IMG/VR virus record: IMGVR_UViG_3300048930_000755
Location: 1-20,650 of that record
Strand: one strand, 5' to 3'
Origin: a virus
Length of the DNA stretch: 20,650 nucleotides
The translations under genes and the position numbers were made by a program. The first letter of the stretch is position 1; each line of letters opens with the position of its first letter. This document shows positions 13,497 through 20,650 of the stretch, piece by piece. Under the pieces are notes generated by a model. That model was not told where the DNA came from. It searched no databases and saw only the letters and a program-made list of their open reading frames with translations.

Positions 13497-13876
13497 TGAG
13501 CCCGCCACTGCCCCCGGCGCCTGCGCATCTCGAGCCCTGGGTGCGCATCCTCGGCCCCGAGGCGGTGGTCGAGTTCCTGCTGGCCTATGGCGGGGGCGAG
13601 CTTTACCTGCCGCGCGGCCGCCCCCATGACGGGGTGGCCGCCGTCGTCGGCGCCGAGGTCGCGATGACCCTGGCACAGGCGGCCGACCGCCTGCCGCGCC
13701 GGGTGCCCACGGCCAAGCCCTGGCTTGCCCATGTCCTGCGCGGACGGGGCTTGTCGGTGACCGAGATCGCGCGCAGACTGCATGTCTCGGACGTCGCGGT
13801 GCGCGCCATGCTGCGCCGCGACCCGCGGTCGGGCCAGCCGGTCCCCGACGGCCCCGCGCAACCGCGGCTCCTCTGA
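13496..13876 (+). CDS. Mor-like middle/late transcription activator
   Basis: A 126-residue protein with the Mor/C family layout: a short N-terminal dimerisation part, the diagnostic LAYGGGELYLPRG (residues about 29-41), and a C-terminal helix-turn-helix (GLSVTEIARRLHVSDVAVRA, residues about 85-104). In Mu, Mor activates the middle promoter and C the late ones. Here it is the last gene before the lysis and head genes, so it probably turns on transcription from the 132-base gap that follows. Only one such gene is seen in the window. Confidence 0.8.
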   Translation: MSPPLPPAPAHLEPWVRILGPEAVVEFLLAYGGGELYLPRGRPHDGVAAVVGAEVAMTLAQAADRLPRRVPTAKPWLAHVLRGRGLSVTEIARRLHVSDVAVRAMLRRDPRSGQPVPDGPAQPRLL

Positions 13877-14008
13877 CCCCAGCCCGCGCCCCCCGCACCC
13901 CAACCCGCAACCCGTTGTGCCTAGTCGCCCGGTCGCCCTCCGGGCGATGGTCGGGTCGGGCGGCGCGCGGCGCGGCCCTGGGCAGGGTGGTATCCGGGAG
14001 CCGTCGCA
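13877..14008 (+). promoter_or_regulatory. Intergenic control region before the late genes
   Basis: This is the largest plus-strand gap after the early promoter (132 bases). It holds a GC-rich hairpin with 8-base arms (TCGCCCGG at 13925-13932 and CCGGGCGA at 13940-13947, 7-base loop) without a T run. A weak -10-like TATCCG at 13991-13996 has no good -35, which fits an activator-dependent promoter. GGGAG at 13996-14000 is the ribosome-binding site of the endolysin. The hairpin could be an activator dyad, an attenuator or a weak terminator. Confidence 0.45.
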
Positions 14009-14950
14009 GTGCGGGTAAGCGATCAGGGGCTGGCGTTCCTCGAGCGTCATGAGGGCGTCGTCCTTCGGGCCTATCGTTGCCCGGCCGGCGTCTGGACGAT
14101 CGGCGCGGGGCTGACCGCGGCCTCGGGCGTCGTCGAGCCCCGTGCCGGCATGCGGATCGACGCGGCAGAGGCGAGGCGGCTTCTGGCGCTGGCCTTGCGC
14201 GAGAATTACGAGCCGGCGGTGCTGCGCGCGATGACGGTCGAGGGCGCGCCGCCCCTTCAACACGCCTTTGATGCCGGCGTGAGCTTCCATTTCAACACCG
14301 GGGCGATTGGCCGGGCGAGCTGGGTGCGGGCCTGGAAGGTCCGCGATTGGCCCGCGGTGCGCACCTCCATCGGCAATTGGCGCCGGGCGGCGGGCCGCGT
14401 GGTGTCTGGCCTGGTGCGGCGGCGCGAGGAGGAATTCGCGCTGCTCCAGCGCGGCGACTACGGCGTCGGCGCTCCGGTGCGGGTCGCCATGCCCGATACG
14501 GTCGCGCCGGCGCGCATCGTGGCGCCCGTCACCGCGGCAGAGATCCCCGCGATCCGTGCGGCGCTTGCCCGAATGGGCTACGCGGTCGGCCCCGACGCGA
14601 CGGTGATCGTCGCCTCGGCGGTTCGCGCCTTCCAGCGGGACCACGCCCTGACCGAGGACGGGGTGATCGGCCGGGCAACCGCCGCGATGCTCGAGCGCGT
14701 GCTCGCTGCGCGCCGCAAGGCCGCCGCGCCGGCTGTGCTCGGGGCGGCTGCGGCCGCCGAGGCGGTGCCTGCGGGCGCGGGCGGCCTGGGAAGCATCGAG
14801 GCAATGACCGGCCTCCCCTGGGCGGCCGAGATCGCCGCCGCGCTGGCGATCGGCCGCGCGATCTGGCTCGGATGGGCCTATCGCGACGCGCTTGCCCCCC
14901 TGTTCGACCGTAGCTTGCCGCGCCTCGCGGCCTTCCTGAGGAGCTTCTGA
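14009..14950 (+). CDS. Endolysin: GH24 lysozyme with peptidoglycan-binding domain
   Basis: A 313-residue lysozyme that would hydrolyse peptidoglycan at the end of the lytic cycle. Residues 1-150 are the glycoside hydrolase 24 domain. Glu15 (ERHEG), Cys24 and Thr30 (YRCPAGVWTIGAG) fit the E-8aa-(D/C)-5aa-T catalytic spacing, with Cys in the Asp position. Residues about 175-235 are a PG_binding_1 domain (IPAIRAALARMGYAVGPDA, then VRAFQRDHALTEDGVIGRAT). The last 50 residues include a hydrophobic segment (AAEIAAALAIGRAIWLGW) whose role is unclear. There is no N-terminal signal anchor, so release should need the holin. The start is GTG at 14009 after GGGAG. Confidence 0.9.
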   Translation: MRVSDQGLAFLERHEGVVLRAYRCPAGVWTIGAGLTAASGVVEPRAGMRIDAAEARRLLALALRENYEPAVLRAMTVEGAPPLQHAFDAGVSFHFNTGAIGRASWVRAWKVRDWPAVRTSIGNWRRAAGRVVSGLVRRREEEFALLQRGDYGVGAPVRVAMPDTVAPARIVAPVTAAEIPAIRAALARMGYAVGPDATVIVASAVRAFQRDHALTEDGVIGRATAAMLERVLAARRKAAAPAVLGAAAAAEAVPAGAGGLGSIEAMTGLPWAAEIAAALAIGRAIWLGWAYRDALAPLFDRSLPRLAAFLRSF

Positions 14951-15282
14951 TGCGCTCAACCTTCACCGCCGCGGCGCTGGCTGCGGTGCTTGCCCTGTCG
15001 GCGCCCGTCGGTGCGCTTGCCCAGGCGGCAGTCCAGGCGGGGCCGCAGGCAACGCCCGCCTGCGCCAACGGGCAGGACCTGCTCGAGGTACTGTCGGAGC
15101 AGTACCGCGAGGAGATGCTCTGGGTCGGCCAGAGATCCGACGGGAGCCGCATGGTCCTGATGGCAGCCGTCTCGGGCGGCAGCTGGACCATCGTTGTCCT
15201 TGGCACCACCGGCACCGGATGTATCGCGGCCGCAGGCGAGCCCTGGTTCGCGCCGATCCCCGCCGCGCTGGAGCTGCGCTGA
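14950..15282 (+). CDS. Secreted small protein of the lysis block
   Basis: A 110-residue protein with a clear Sec signal peptide (about residues 1-24, ending ALAQA). The mature part has two cysteines (TPACANG and GTGCIAAAG), probably a disulfide, and the pattern LSEQYREEMLWVGQ, then GGSWTIVVLG, then CIAAAGEPW. Proteins of this type are widespread in Rhodobacteraceae without a known function. It lies between endolysin and holin and shares one base with each, so a periplasmic role during lysis is a reasonable guess. It does not look like a typical spanin. Confidence 0.7.
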   Translation: MRSTFTAAALAAVLALSAPVGALAQAAVQAGPQATPACANGQDLLEVLSEQYREEMLWVGQRSDGSRMVLMAAVSGGSWTIVVLGTTGTGCIAAAGEPWFAPIPAALELR

Positions 15283-15794
15283 TGGCGCCCGCGCTTATTG
15301 CCCTGGCCGCCCAGATCGGCGCGCCGCTGGTCGAGCGGATCCTGACGGGGCGCATCGGCGGCGGCGACGCCGCGCTTGCCGGGGACGTCATGCGTGCCAT
15401 TGCCCGGCGCCTCCATGTCGCGCCCGAGGCCATCGAGGGGCTGGTCGAAACTGAGCCGGCACGGGTGATCGACGCGGTGCGCGAGGTCGAGCGGACGGCG
15501 CCCGAACTGATCACGATCTATGCCGCCGAAGTCGCGAATGCCGCGTCGCTCGCGCGCGACGAGGCGGACGGACCGCTCTGGATGCGGGCCTGGCGGCCGG
15601 GAGGCATGTATCTGATCGGCCTGCTGTGGCTGTGGAACGTCGTCCTCCTGCATGTCGCCAACGCGATCTGGCGGACCGCGCTGCCGCCTGTGCCTTTCGA
15701 GCAGTTGATGCAGCTTTCGGGCCTTTATTTCGCGCTCTACATGGGCGGGCACACGATCAAGGACCTTGCCGCGCGCTGGGTGGAAAAATCATGA
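15282..15794 (+). CDS. Putative holin of the gene-transfer-agent (3TM) type
   Basis: A 170-residue membrane protein. It has a hydrophobic N-terminal helix (PALIALAAQIGAPLVERIL), a soluble helical middle, and two transmembrane segments near the C-terminus (about 109-129, GMYLIGLLWLWNVVLLHV, and about 141-157). The layout and the RPGGMYLIGLLWLWN region match the 3TM holins first described in alphaproteobacterial gene transfer agents. It should open the inner membrane so that the endolysin can escape. It sits one gene after the endolysin and overlaps the following DUF2730 gene by 4 bases (ATGA). Confidence 0.75.
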   Translation: MAPALIALAAQIGAPLVERILTGRIGGGDAALAGDVMRAIARRLHVAPEAIEGLVETEPARVIDAVREVERTAPELITIYAAEVANAASLARDEADGPLWMRAWRPGGMYLIGLLWLWNVVLLHVANAIWRTALPPVPFEQLMQLSGLYFALYMGGHTIKDLAARWVEKS

Positions 15795-16150
15795 CCGAGG
15801 TTCTCGACATCGCCCCGGCGCTGGTGTGGATGGCGGCGCTGACCTCGATCATTGCCTTCGGGTCGACCGTCTGGAGCCTGATGACGTCGCCCGCGAAGCG
15901 CAATGGCGAACATATAGGGGTGCTGTTCAAGCAGACCGAGGCACTGGAGCTGCGCGTGGCCGCGATCGAGCAGGCGCAGGCGCAGCTGCCGACCAAGGAC
16001 GACATGCATGTCCTGCACCTCGGCATGGCCGAGATGCGCGGGGATGTCCGGGTGATGAGCGCCGCGATGGAGGGCAACATGAAGGTGATGCAGCGGCTCG
16101 AGAACATCGTCAGCCGGCACGAGGAACATCTTCTGGGGGCGAAGCGGTGA
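15791..16150 (+). CDS. DUF2730 protein (Mu gp25-like)
   Basis: A 119-residue protein with one N-terminal transmembrane segment (about residues 8-31, APALVWMAALTSIIAFGSTV) and a long coiled coil (EALELRVAAIEQAQAQLPTK to RHEEHLLG). This is the DUF2730 pattern of Mu gp25, found between the lysis and packaging genes. A spanin-like or lysis-accessory role has been suggested for such membrane-anchored coiled coils, but it is not proven. It ends in a GTGA overlap with the next gene. Confidence 0.8.
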   Translation: MTEVLDIAPALVWMAALTSIIAFGSTVWSLMTSPAKRNGEHIGVLFKQTEALELRVAAIEQAQAQLPTKDDMHVLHLGMAEMRGDVRVMSAAMEGNMKVMQRLENIVSRHEEHLLGAKR

Positions 16151-16446
16151 GCGATTACGCGGACTTGCAGCGCCGCGACCGGCGGCGCGACATCCTGGGC
16201 TTCCTGGCCGAGGCTGCCGGCTATACCTCGAACGGCGACGTGCTTCTGGCGATGCTGCGCGGAGTCGGGCACTGGATCACCACCGACCAGATCGTTACCG
16301 ACCTGCACTGGCTACGCGAGCAGGGTTTCGTCGATCAAGACGACCACGAGGGCTTCGTGGTCGTGACGGCGACGGTGCGGGGGATCGAGCTGGCCGCCGG
16401 GATCGCGCGCCATCCCGAAGTCTCGCGCCCGCGGCCGGGGCACTGA
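16147..16446 (+). CDS. Small winged-helix phage protein (Mu gp26 position)
   Basis: A 99-residue protein starting with GTG in a GTGA overlap. The pattern DYADLQRRDRRRDILGFLAE, then LLAMLRGVGHWITTDQIVTD and LHWLREQGFV, is a winged-helix fold of the VpaChn25_0724-type family common in Mu-like phages. It occupies the place of Mu gp26, before the small terminase. The function is unproven; it may assist packaging or regulate late genes. Confidence 0.75.
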   Translation: MSDYADLQRRDRRRDILGFLAEAAGYTSNGDVLLAMLRGVGHWITTDQIVTDLHWLREQGFVDQDDHEGFVVVTATVRGIELAAGIARHPEVSRPRPGH

Positions 16447-16449
16447 GAC

Positions 16450-16989
16450 GTGCCCGCCGCGCGCAAGGTCGACCTTCTGCCCGCCGAACTGCGGCTCTGG
16501 CTGCAGTCGGAGCTGCGTGCGCGCGGCTTCGCCGGCTATGAGGAGATCGCGGACGCGCTGAACGACCGCCTGGCCGAGGCCGGAACGGAGCTGCGCATCC
16601 GCAAGTCGGCGCTGCACGAATTCGGCAGCGAGTACCGCGAGTTCGTGCGACTGCAGGAGCAATCGAGCGACTGGGCCCGCGAGTGGCTGGGCGACATGGG
16701 CATGGACGACCAGGCGCAGCGGCACTCGGTCCTGTTCCAGATGCTGACAACGCTCGCGTTCAAGGTGATGCAGGCCGAGGTCGGCCGCGAGGGGGCCGAG
16801 ATCAGCCCGCAGAACCTGCATTTTCTTGCCCGGATGATGAAGGACGTGATGACGTCCTCGGGGCTGGTGCAGGCGATGCGCGACAAGGAGCGGCGCGGAC
16901 AGGCCGACAAGCTGGAGGCCGCGGTGGCGGCCGGCGACATCGACGCGCTCGCGGCCGAGAAGGCACGCCGCATTCTCGGGTTCGGATGA
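16450..16989 (+). CDS. DUF3486 protein, probable small terminase (Mu gp27-like)
   Basis: A 179-residue helical protein of the DUF3486 family. The N-terminal part (VDLLPAELRLWLQSELRARG, then YEEIADALNDRLAEAG and IRKSALHEFG) contains a helix-turn-helix, and the rest is coiled-coil-like up to AAEKARRILGFG. In Mu, gp27 is the small subunit that would recognise the packaging site and hand DNA to gp28. The start is GTG at 16450, three bases after the previous stop. Confidence 0.85.
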   Translation: MPAARKVDLLPAELRLWLQSELRARGFAGYEEIADALNDRLAEAGTELRIRKSALHEFGSEYREFVRLQEQSSDWAREWLGDMGMDDQAQRHSVLFQMLTTLAFKVMQAEVGREGAEISPQNLHFLARMMKDVMTSSGLVQAMRDKERRGQADKLEAAVAAGDIDALAAEKARRILGFG

Positions 16990-17225
16990 TGGGGGCCGCG
17001 CGGCGCCCTGCGCGCCCGGAGTATCGGTATTTCTGGCTCGACCCGGACGGCCGCCGCGGGCCGTTTTGCCGCAGCCTCTGCGCGGCCGTCGTCTCGGCGG
17101 TGTCGCGGTATCATTCGAGCAGCGACGGCACGGTGAAGGTCCAGGTCTGCGTCACGATCGCACTGCACCTCTGGCCCGAGCTCGAGGCGGAGGGCTGGAC
17201 GCTGCTCAGGGGCACCCGCCGATGA
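16986..17225 (+). CDS. Small hypothetical protein between the terminase genes
   Basis: A 79-residue protein (PEYRYFWLDPDGRRGPFCRS, then VSAVSRYHSSSDGTVKVQVC). The overlaps at both ends are exact ATGA junctions, which supports a real gene. It is not part of the Mu order. No family is recognised; the basic N-terminus and beta-rich remainder do not point to a function. Confidence 0.5.
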   Translation: MMGAARRPARPEYRYFWLDPDGRRGPFCRSLCAAVVSAVSRYHSSSDGTVKVQVCVTIALHLWPELEAEGWTLLRGTRR

Positions 17226-18646
17226 CCCCCCCGCCGATGAAACCTGTCGTCACGTTCCTGCCCTACCAGCGCGCCTGGATCGCCGATGCGAGCCGGTTCA
17301 AGATCGGCATGTTCGCCCGCCAGACCGGCAAGACCTTCTCGACCGGCGGCGAATGCGTCGACGACTGTTTCCGGGCGTGGTCCGAGGACCGGCGGGCGCG
17401 CTGGGTGATCCTGTCGCGCGGCGAGCGCCAGGCGGCCGAGGCGATGACCGAGGTGATCAAGCCGTTCACGCGGGCGTTTTACGAGGTCTACAACACCCTC
17501 TTGAAGGGGGGCGAGCCGCGCTTCGAGGAGGGCGAGTTCCGCGCGCCGCAGGAGAAGGGACCCGATGCGGTCTACAAGGCGCTCGAGGTCGCATTCCCGA
17601 ACGGCAGCCGCATCACCGCGCTGCCCGCCAACCCCGACACGGCGCGCGGATTCTCGGCCAATGTGATCCTCGACGAGTTCGCCTTTCACGCGAAAAGCCG
17701 CGAGATCTGGGCGGCCCTGTTCCCGGTGATCTCGAAGGGCGGGCAGAAGTTGCGGGTGATCTCGACCCCGAACGGCAAGGGCAACAAGTTCTACGAGCTG
17801 ATGACGGCCGAGGACAGCGTCTGGTCGCGCCACGTGGTCGACATCCACGAGGCGGTGCGCCAGGGGCTGGCGCGCGACATCGACATGCTGCGCCGGGGCA
17901 TGGCCGACGAGGACGCCTGGGCGCAGGAATACGAGCTGCGCTGGCTCGACGAGGCTTCGGCCTGGCTCGACTACGACCTGATCTCGGCGGCCGAGCACGC
18001 GGGCGCCGGCCGGCCCGAAGGCTATGCCGGGGGCTCGTGCTTCGTCGGCGTCGACATCGCGGCGCGGAACGACCTGTTCGTGATCTGGGTGGCCGAGCTG
18101 GTCGGCGACGTGCTTTGGACCCGCGAGGTGATCGCCCGTCGCCGTATCAGCTTTGCCGAGCAGGACGCGCTGCTGGCGGGGGTGTTCGCGCGCTATCGGG
18201 TGGTGCGCTGCGCGATCGACCAGACCGGCATGGGCGAGAAGCCGGTCGAGGACGCGCAGCGGCGCTACGGGTCGGTGCGGGTCGAGGGGGTGCTCTTCAG
18301 CCTCGCCGCGAAACTCGACATGGCGACCGCACTGAAGGAGCGGATGCAGGACCGCCGCCTCCGGATCCCGGCGGGCGATGCGGTGCTGCGCGCCGACCTG
18401 CACGCGATCCGCAGCCAGGTCGGCGTCACCGGCCAGCGCCGCCTGATCGCCGACGGCGACACCGACGGGCACGCCGACCGGTTCTGGGCGGCGGCGCTGG
18501 CCTGCTCGGCCGCGCGGACCGGCCCGGTGGATTATGCCTACCGGCCGGTCGCGGCGGCCGCGGCCTTCGCCGGCGACACCGCCGATGCGGCCGACGCGCG
18601 CGAGCGCGGCACGGCCTGGCTGCCGCGGCTGCGCGGCGCGATCTGA
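17222..18646 (+). CDS. Large terminase subunit (Mu gp28-like)
   Basis: A 474-residue packaging motor. Walker A-like motif GMFARQTGKT is at residues 29-38 and Walker B VILDEF at 148-153. The RNase-H-like nuclease shows its acidic residues at Asp278 (FVGVDIAARND), Asp333 (CAIDQTGMG) and Asp419 (HADRFWAAAL). It would pump DNA into the prohead and cut it in host sequence beyond the phage end, as Mu packages headful DNA starting from one end. Length and motifs are complete. It overlaps the preceding small gene by ATGA; the portal gene follows after 16 bases. Confidence 0.93.
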   Translation: MTPPPMKPVVTFLPYQRAWIADASRFKIGMFARQTGKTFSTGGECVDDCFRAWSEDRRARWVILSRGERQAAEAMTEVIKPFTRAFYEVYNTLLKGGEPRFEEGEFRAPQEKGPDAVYKALEVAFPNGSRITALPANPDTARGFSANVILDEFAFHAKSREIWAALFPVISKGGQKLRVISTPNGKGNKFYELMTAEDSVWSRHVVDIHEAVRQGLARDIDMLRRGMADEDAWAQEYELRWLDEASAWLDYDLISAAEHAGAGRPEGYAGGSCFVGVDIAARNDLFVIWVAELVGDVLWTREVIARRRISFAEQDALLAGVFARYRVVRCAIDQTGMGEKPVEDAQRRYGSVRVEGVLFSLAAKLDMATALKERMQDRRLRIPAGDAVLRADLHAIRSQVGVTGQRRLIADGDTDGHADRFWAAALACSAARTGPVDYAYRPVAAAAAFAGDTADAADARERGTAWLPRLRGAI

Positions 18647-18662
18647 TGGGAGGGACCACCCG

Positions 18663-20354
18663 ATGAAACCCCCGCAGCTGCTCGACCGCTGGGGCCGCCC
18701 GGTGCAGCGATCGGTCCTCGCGCGCGATGTCGCGGCGCCGACGCTCACCGGGGTGCGCAGCCCGATCGCGGGCTATCCCGCCGACGGGCTGACGCCCCTG
18801 CGCCTGGCGCGGCTGCTGCGCGATGCCGATGCCGGCGACCCGCTGCCCTATCTGGAACTGGCCGAGACGATCGAGGAGCGCGACCTGCATTATCTGGGCG
18901 TGCTCGCGACGCGCAAGCGGTCGGTCGCGCAGATCGAGGTGACGGTCGAGGCCGCCTCGGACGCGGCCGAGGACGTGGCGATCGCCGACATGGTCCGCGA
19001 CTGGCTGCGCCGCGACGAGCTGGCCGACGAGATGTTCGACATCCTCGATGCGATCGGCAAGGGCTATTCCTTCACCGAAATCGTCTGGGAAGTGTCCTCG
19101 GGCCAGTGGCGCCCGGCCCGCCTCGAATGGCGCGACCCGCGCTGGTTCCGCTTCGAGCGCGACCTCGCGACCCCTCTGCTGATCGGCGACGACGGCGCTG
19201 AGACGCCGCTGCCGCCATTCAAGTTCATTCATGCCGTCGCCCGCGCCAAGTCGGGCCTCGCGCTGCGCTCGGGGCTGGCGCGCGTCGCCTCCTGGGCGTG
19301 GATGTTCAAGAGCTACACGCAGCGGGACTGGGCGATCTTCACCCAGACCTACGGCCAGCCCCTGCGGCTGGGCACCTATTCCAGCGGCGCCAGCGAAGAG
19401 GACCGCGAGACGCTCTACCGCGCGGTTGCCAATATCGCCGGCGACTGCGCCGCGATCATTCCCGAGGGGATGAACATCGAGTTCGTCTCGACCGGCTCGG
19501 TCAGCGCGACCTCGGATCTCTACGAGCGCCGGGCCGACTGGCTCGACCGGCAGGTCTCCAAGGCGGTGCTGGGCCAGACCACCTCGACCGACGCCATCGC
19601 CGGCGGCCACGCGGTCAGCCGCGAGCACCGCCAGGTGCAGCAGGACATCGAGCAGGCCGACGCCCGGATGCTGTCGGCGATCCTGAACCGCGACCTGGTG
19701 CGCCCCTGGGTCGATCTGGAGTTCGGGCCGCGCGCCGGCTATCCGCGCATCGTGATCGCCCGGGCCGAGGCCGAGGACCTCGGGCTGATGGCCACCGCGC
19801 TGGCGGCGATGGTGGACCGCGGGCTCGAGGTCGAGCAGAGCGCGATCCGCGACCGGTTCGGACTGTCCGAGCCGGGGCCGGGCGCGGCGATCCTGCGCCC
19901 CGCCACGGCCGTCTCTGGCCCCGCTTCGGGCCGTGACATGCCCTTCGGCGGGCCGGGATTTGACCGGCCGCCCCCGTCGCGGCCGGCAGCGCCGTCGTTA
20001 AACGCCAATTCCGCCGTTATTAAAGGGGGTGCGGGGGCGCCGGGCATGGTAACCGCCCTCGAGGCAGAAGGCCGCCCAGCGGCCACCCCAGCACGTCTGG
20101 CGCCGGACGCAATTCTGGCCGACCGGCTGGAGGCCGAGGCGCGTCCTCAGATGGCGGCCGTGATGGCATCGGTCGAGGCGATGCTGGCCGCGGCCGGCAG
20201 CCTCGAGGAGTTCCGCGAGATGCTGCTGGCGGGGCTGCCGGGGCTCGACCTGCGCGGCCTTGCCGGGGTGATCGAGGAGGCGGGCCTGGCCGCGCAGCTC
20301 GCCGGCCGGGTCGCGGCCGAGGAGGAGGCCGGCGGCGGCGGCGGCGATGCCTGA
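18663..20354 (+). CDS. Portal protein, DUF935 (Mu gp29-like)
   Basis: A 563-residue portal that should form the dodecameric ring through which DNA enters the head. Recognisable are LAETIEERDLHYLGVLATRK, KGYSFTEIVWE, SGLARVASWAWMFKSYTQRD, WAIFTQTYGQPLRLG and VLGQTTSTDA. After about residue 430 comes a Pro/Ala-rich linker and then a helical tail. In the linker, around residues 446-454, the codons become AT-rich (TTA, AAT, ATT, AAA), unlike the rest of the gene. The start at 18663 has a strong GGGAGGG site 8 bases upstream. It overlaps the next gene by 8 bases. Confidence 0.92.
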   Translation: MKPPQLLDRWGRPVQRSVLARDVAAPTLTGVRSPIAGYPADGLTPLRLARLLRDADAGDPLPYLELAETIEERDLHYLGVLATRKRSVAQIEVTVEAASDAAEDVAIADMVRDWLRRDELADEMFDILDAIGKGYSFTEIVWEVSSGQWRPARLEWRDPRWFRFERDLATPLLIGDDGAETPLPPFKFIHAVARAKSGLALRSGLARVASWAWMFKSYTQRDWAIFTQTYGQPLRLGTYSSGASEEDRETLYRAVANIAGDCAAIIPEGMNIEFVSTGSVSATSDLYERRADWLDRQVSKAVLGQTTSTDAIAGGHAVSREHRQVQQDIEQADARMLSAILNRDLVRPWVDLEFGPRAGYPRIVIARAEAEDLGLMATALAAMVDRGLEVEQSAIRDRFGLSEPGPGAAILRPATAVSGPASGRDMPFGGPGFDRPPPSRPAAPSLNANSAVIKGGAGAPGMVTALEAEGRPAATPARLAPDAILADRLEAEARPQMAAVMASVEAMLAAAGSLEEFREMLLAGLPGLDLRGLAGVIEEAGLAAQLAGRVAAEEEAGGGGGDA

Positions 20355-20650
20355 CCTCTCCGCGACGCTCCGCCAGCCCTTCGCCGAGCAGGTCGCGGCG
20401 TTCCGGCTGCGGCTCGGCACCTTTCGGGACACCAGCCGCTGGGACGACCTGCGCGGCGCCGAGCATGACCGGGCGTTCATGGTGGCCGGGGCGGTCGGCG
20501 CGGACCTGCTGGGCGATCTGGCAGCGGCGGTCGGCCGCGGCATCGCCGAGGGCGCGACGCTCGAGGACTTCCGCCGCGACTTCCGCGCCATCGTCGAGCG
20601 GCGCGGCTGGCACGGCTGGACCGGCGAGGGCAGCGCGAAGGGCGAGGCCT
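20347..20650 (+). CDS. Mu F-like minor head protein (gp30), 3' end beyond window
   Basis: The first 101 residues of a head morphogenesis protein of the Mu gpF/gp30 type. The visible part includes EHDRAFMVAGAVGADLLGDL, EGATLEDFRRDFRA and RRGWHGWTG, the usual N-terminal signature of this family, followed normally by a longer C-terminal domain. It would act inside the procapsid next to the portal. The gene is open at the window end, so completeness cannot be judged. Confidence 0.85.
   Translation, partial: MPDLSATLRQPFAEQVAAFRLRLGTFRDTSRWDDLRGAEHDRAFMVAGAVGADLLGDLAAAVGRGIAEGATLEDFRRDFRAIVERRGWHGWTGEGSAKGEA

Noticed and set aside
10904-14959. Very long open frame on the minus strand (over 1300 codons)
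   Set aside because: It runs antisense to a dozen overlapping, recognisable plus-strand genes and has Arg/Ala/Gly/Pro-rich, domain-free composition. Such frames are expected in GC-rich DNA with strong codon bias.

Overview
The window looks like the left half of a Mu-type (transposable) prophage in a GC-rich alphaproteobacterium, most likely a member of the Rhodobacteraceae. The evidence is a complete MuA-like DDE transposase followed by a MuB-like ATPase, DUF3164, GemA, a Mor-type activator, a lysis block, and then Mu gp25/26/27/28/29/30-like genes in Mu order. The host guess rests on the very high GC content and on resemblance of several small proteins (the Cro-like regulator, the secreted lysis-block protein, the gene-transfer-agent-type holin) to Rhodobacteraceae families as I remember them. 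No database search was possible.

Layout. Bases 1-434 hold no convincing gene but contain two families of short repeats that look like protein-binding sites; I read this as the probable left phage end with transposase sites. Bases 435-3697 are read on the minus strand. Starting from the control region they encode an S24-type repressor, a lipoprotein coupled to it, then a tail-fibre cassette (short leader ORF, BppU-like protein, collagen-like protein, receptor-binding protein). Bases 3698-3786 form a compact divergent control region with three copies of a 14-bp operator and two promoters that appear to give leaderless mRNAs. Bases 3787-13876 are one dense plus-strand early/middle operon: Cro/Ner-like regulator, HU-like protein, small proteins, ParB-like protein, transposase A and B, regulators, DUF3164, GemA, an MT-A70 DNA methyltransferase, small proteins and a Mor-like activator. 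A 132-bp gap follows, and then the late genes: endolysin, secreted protein, holin, DUF2730, winged-helix protein, DUF3486 (small terminase), a small ORF, large terminase, DUF935 portal and the start of the Mu F-like head protein, which runs off the window.

How it works together. In the lysogen the repressor would hold the early promoter off and be expressed with its downstream lipoprotein. Inactivation of the repressor, probably RecA-dependent because it keeps the Ala-Gly/Ser/Lys features of LexA-like proteins, would release the early operon. That operon makes the transposition machinery, and the Mor-like protein at its end probably switches on lysis and head genes. Nearly all genes overlap by 1-8 bases.

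The most unusual points are the tail-fibre cassette on the opposite strand between the putative left end and the repressor (in Mu the fibre genes lie near the right end), the repressor-coupled lipoprotein with Asp at +2, the two families of repeated sites in the first 400 bases, the compact leaderless divergent control region and the two-start HU gene.
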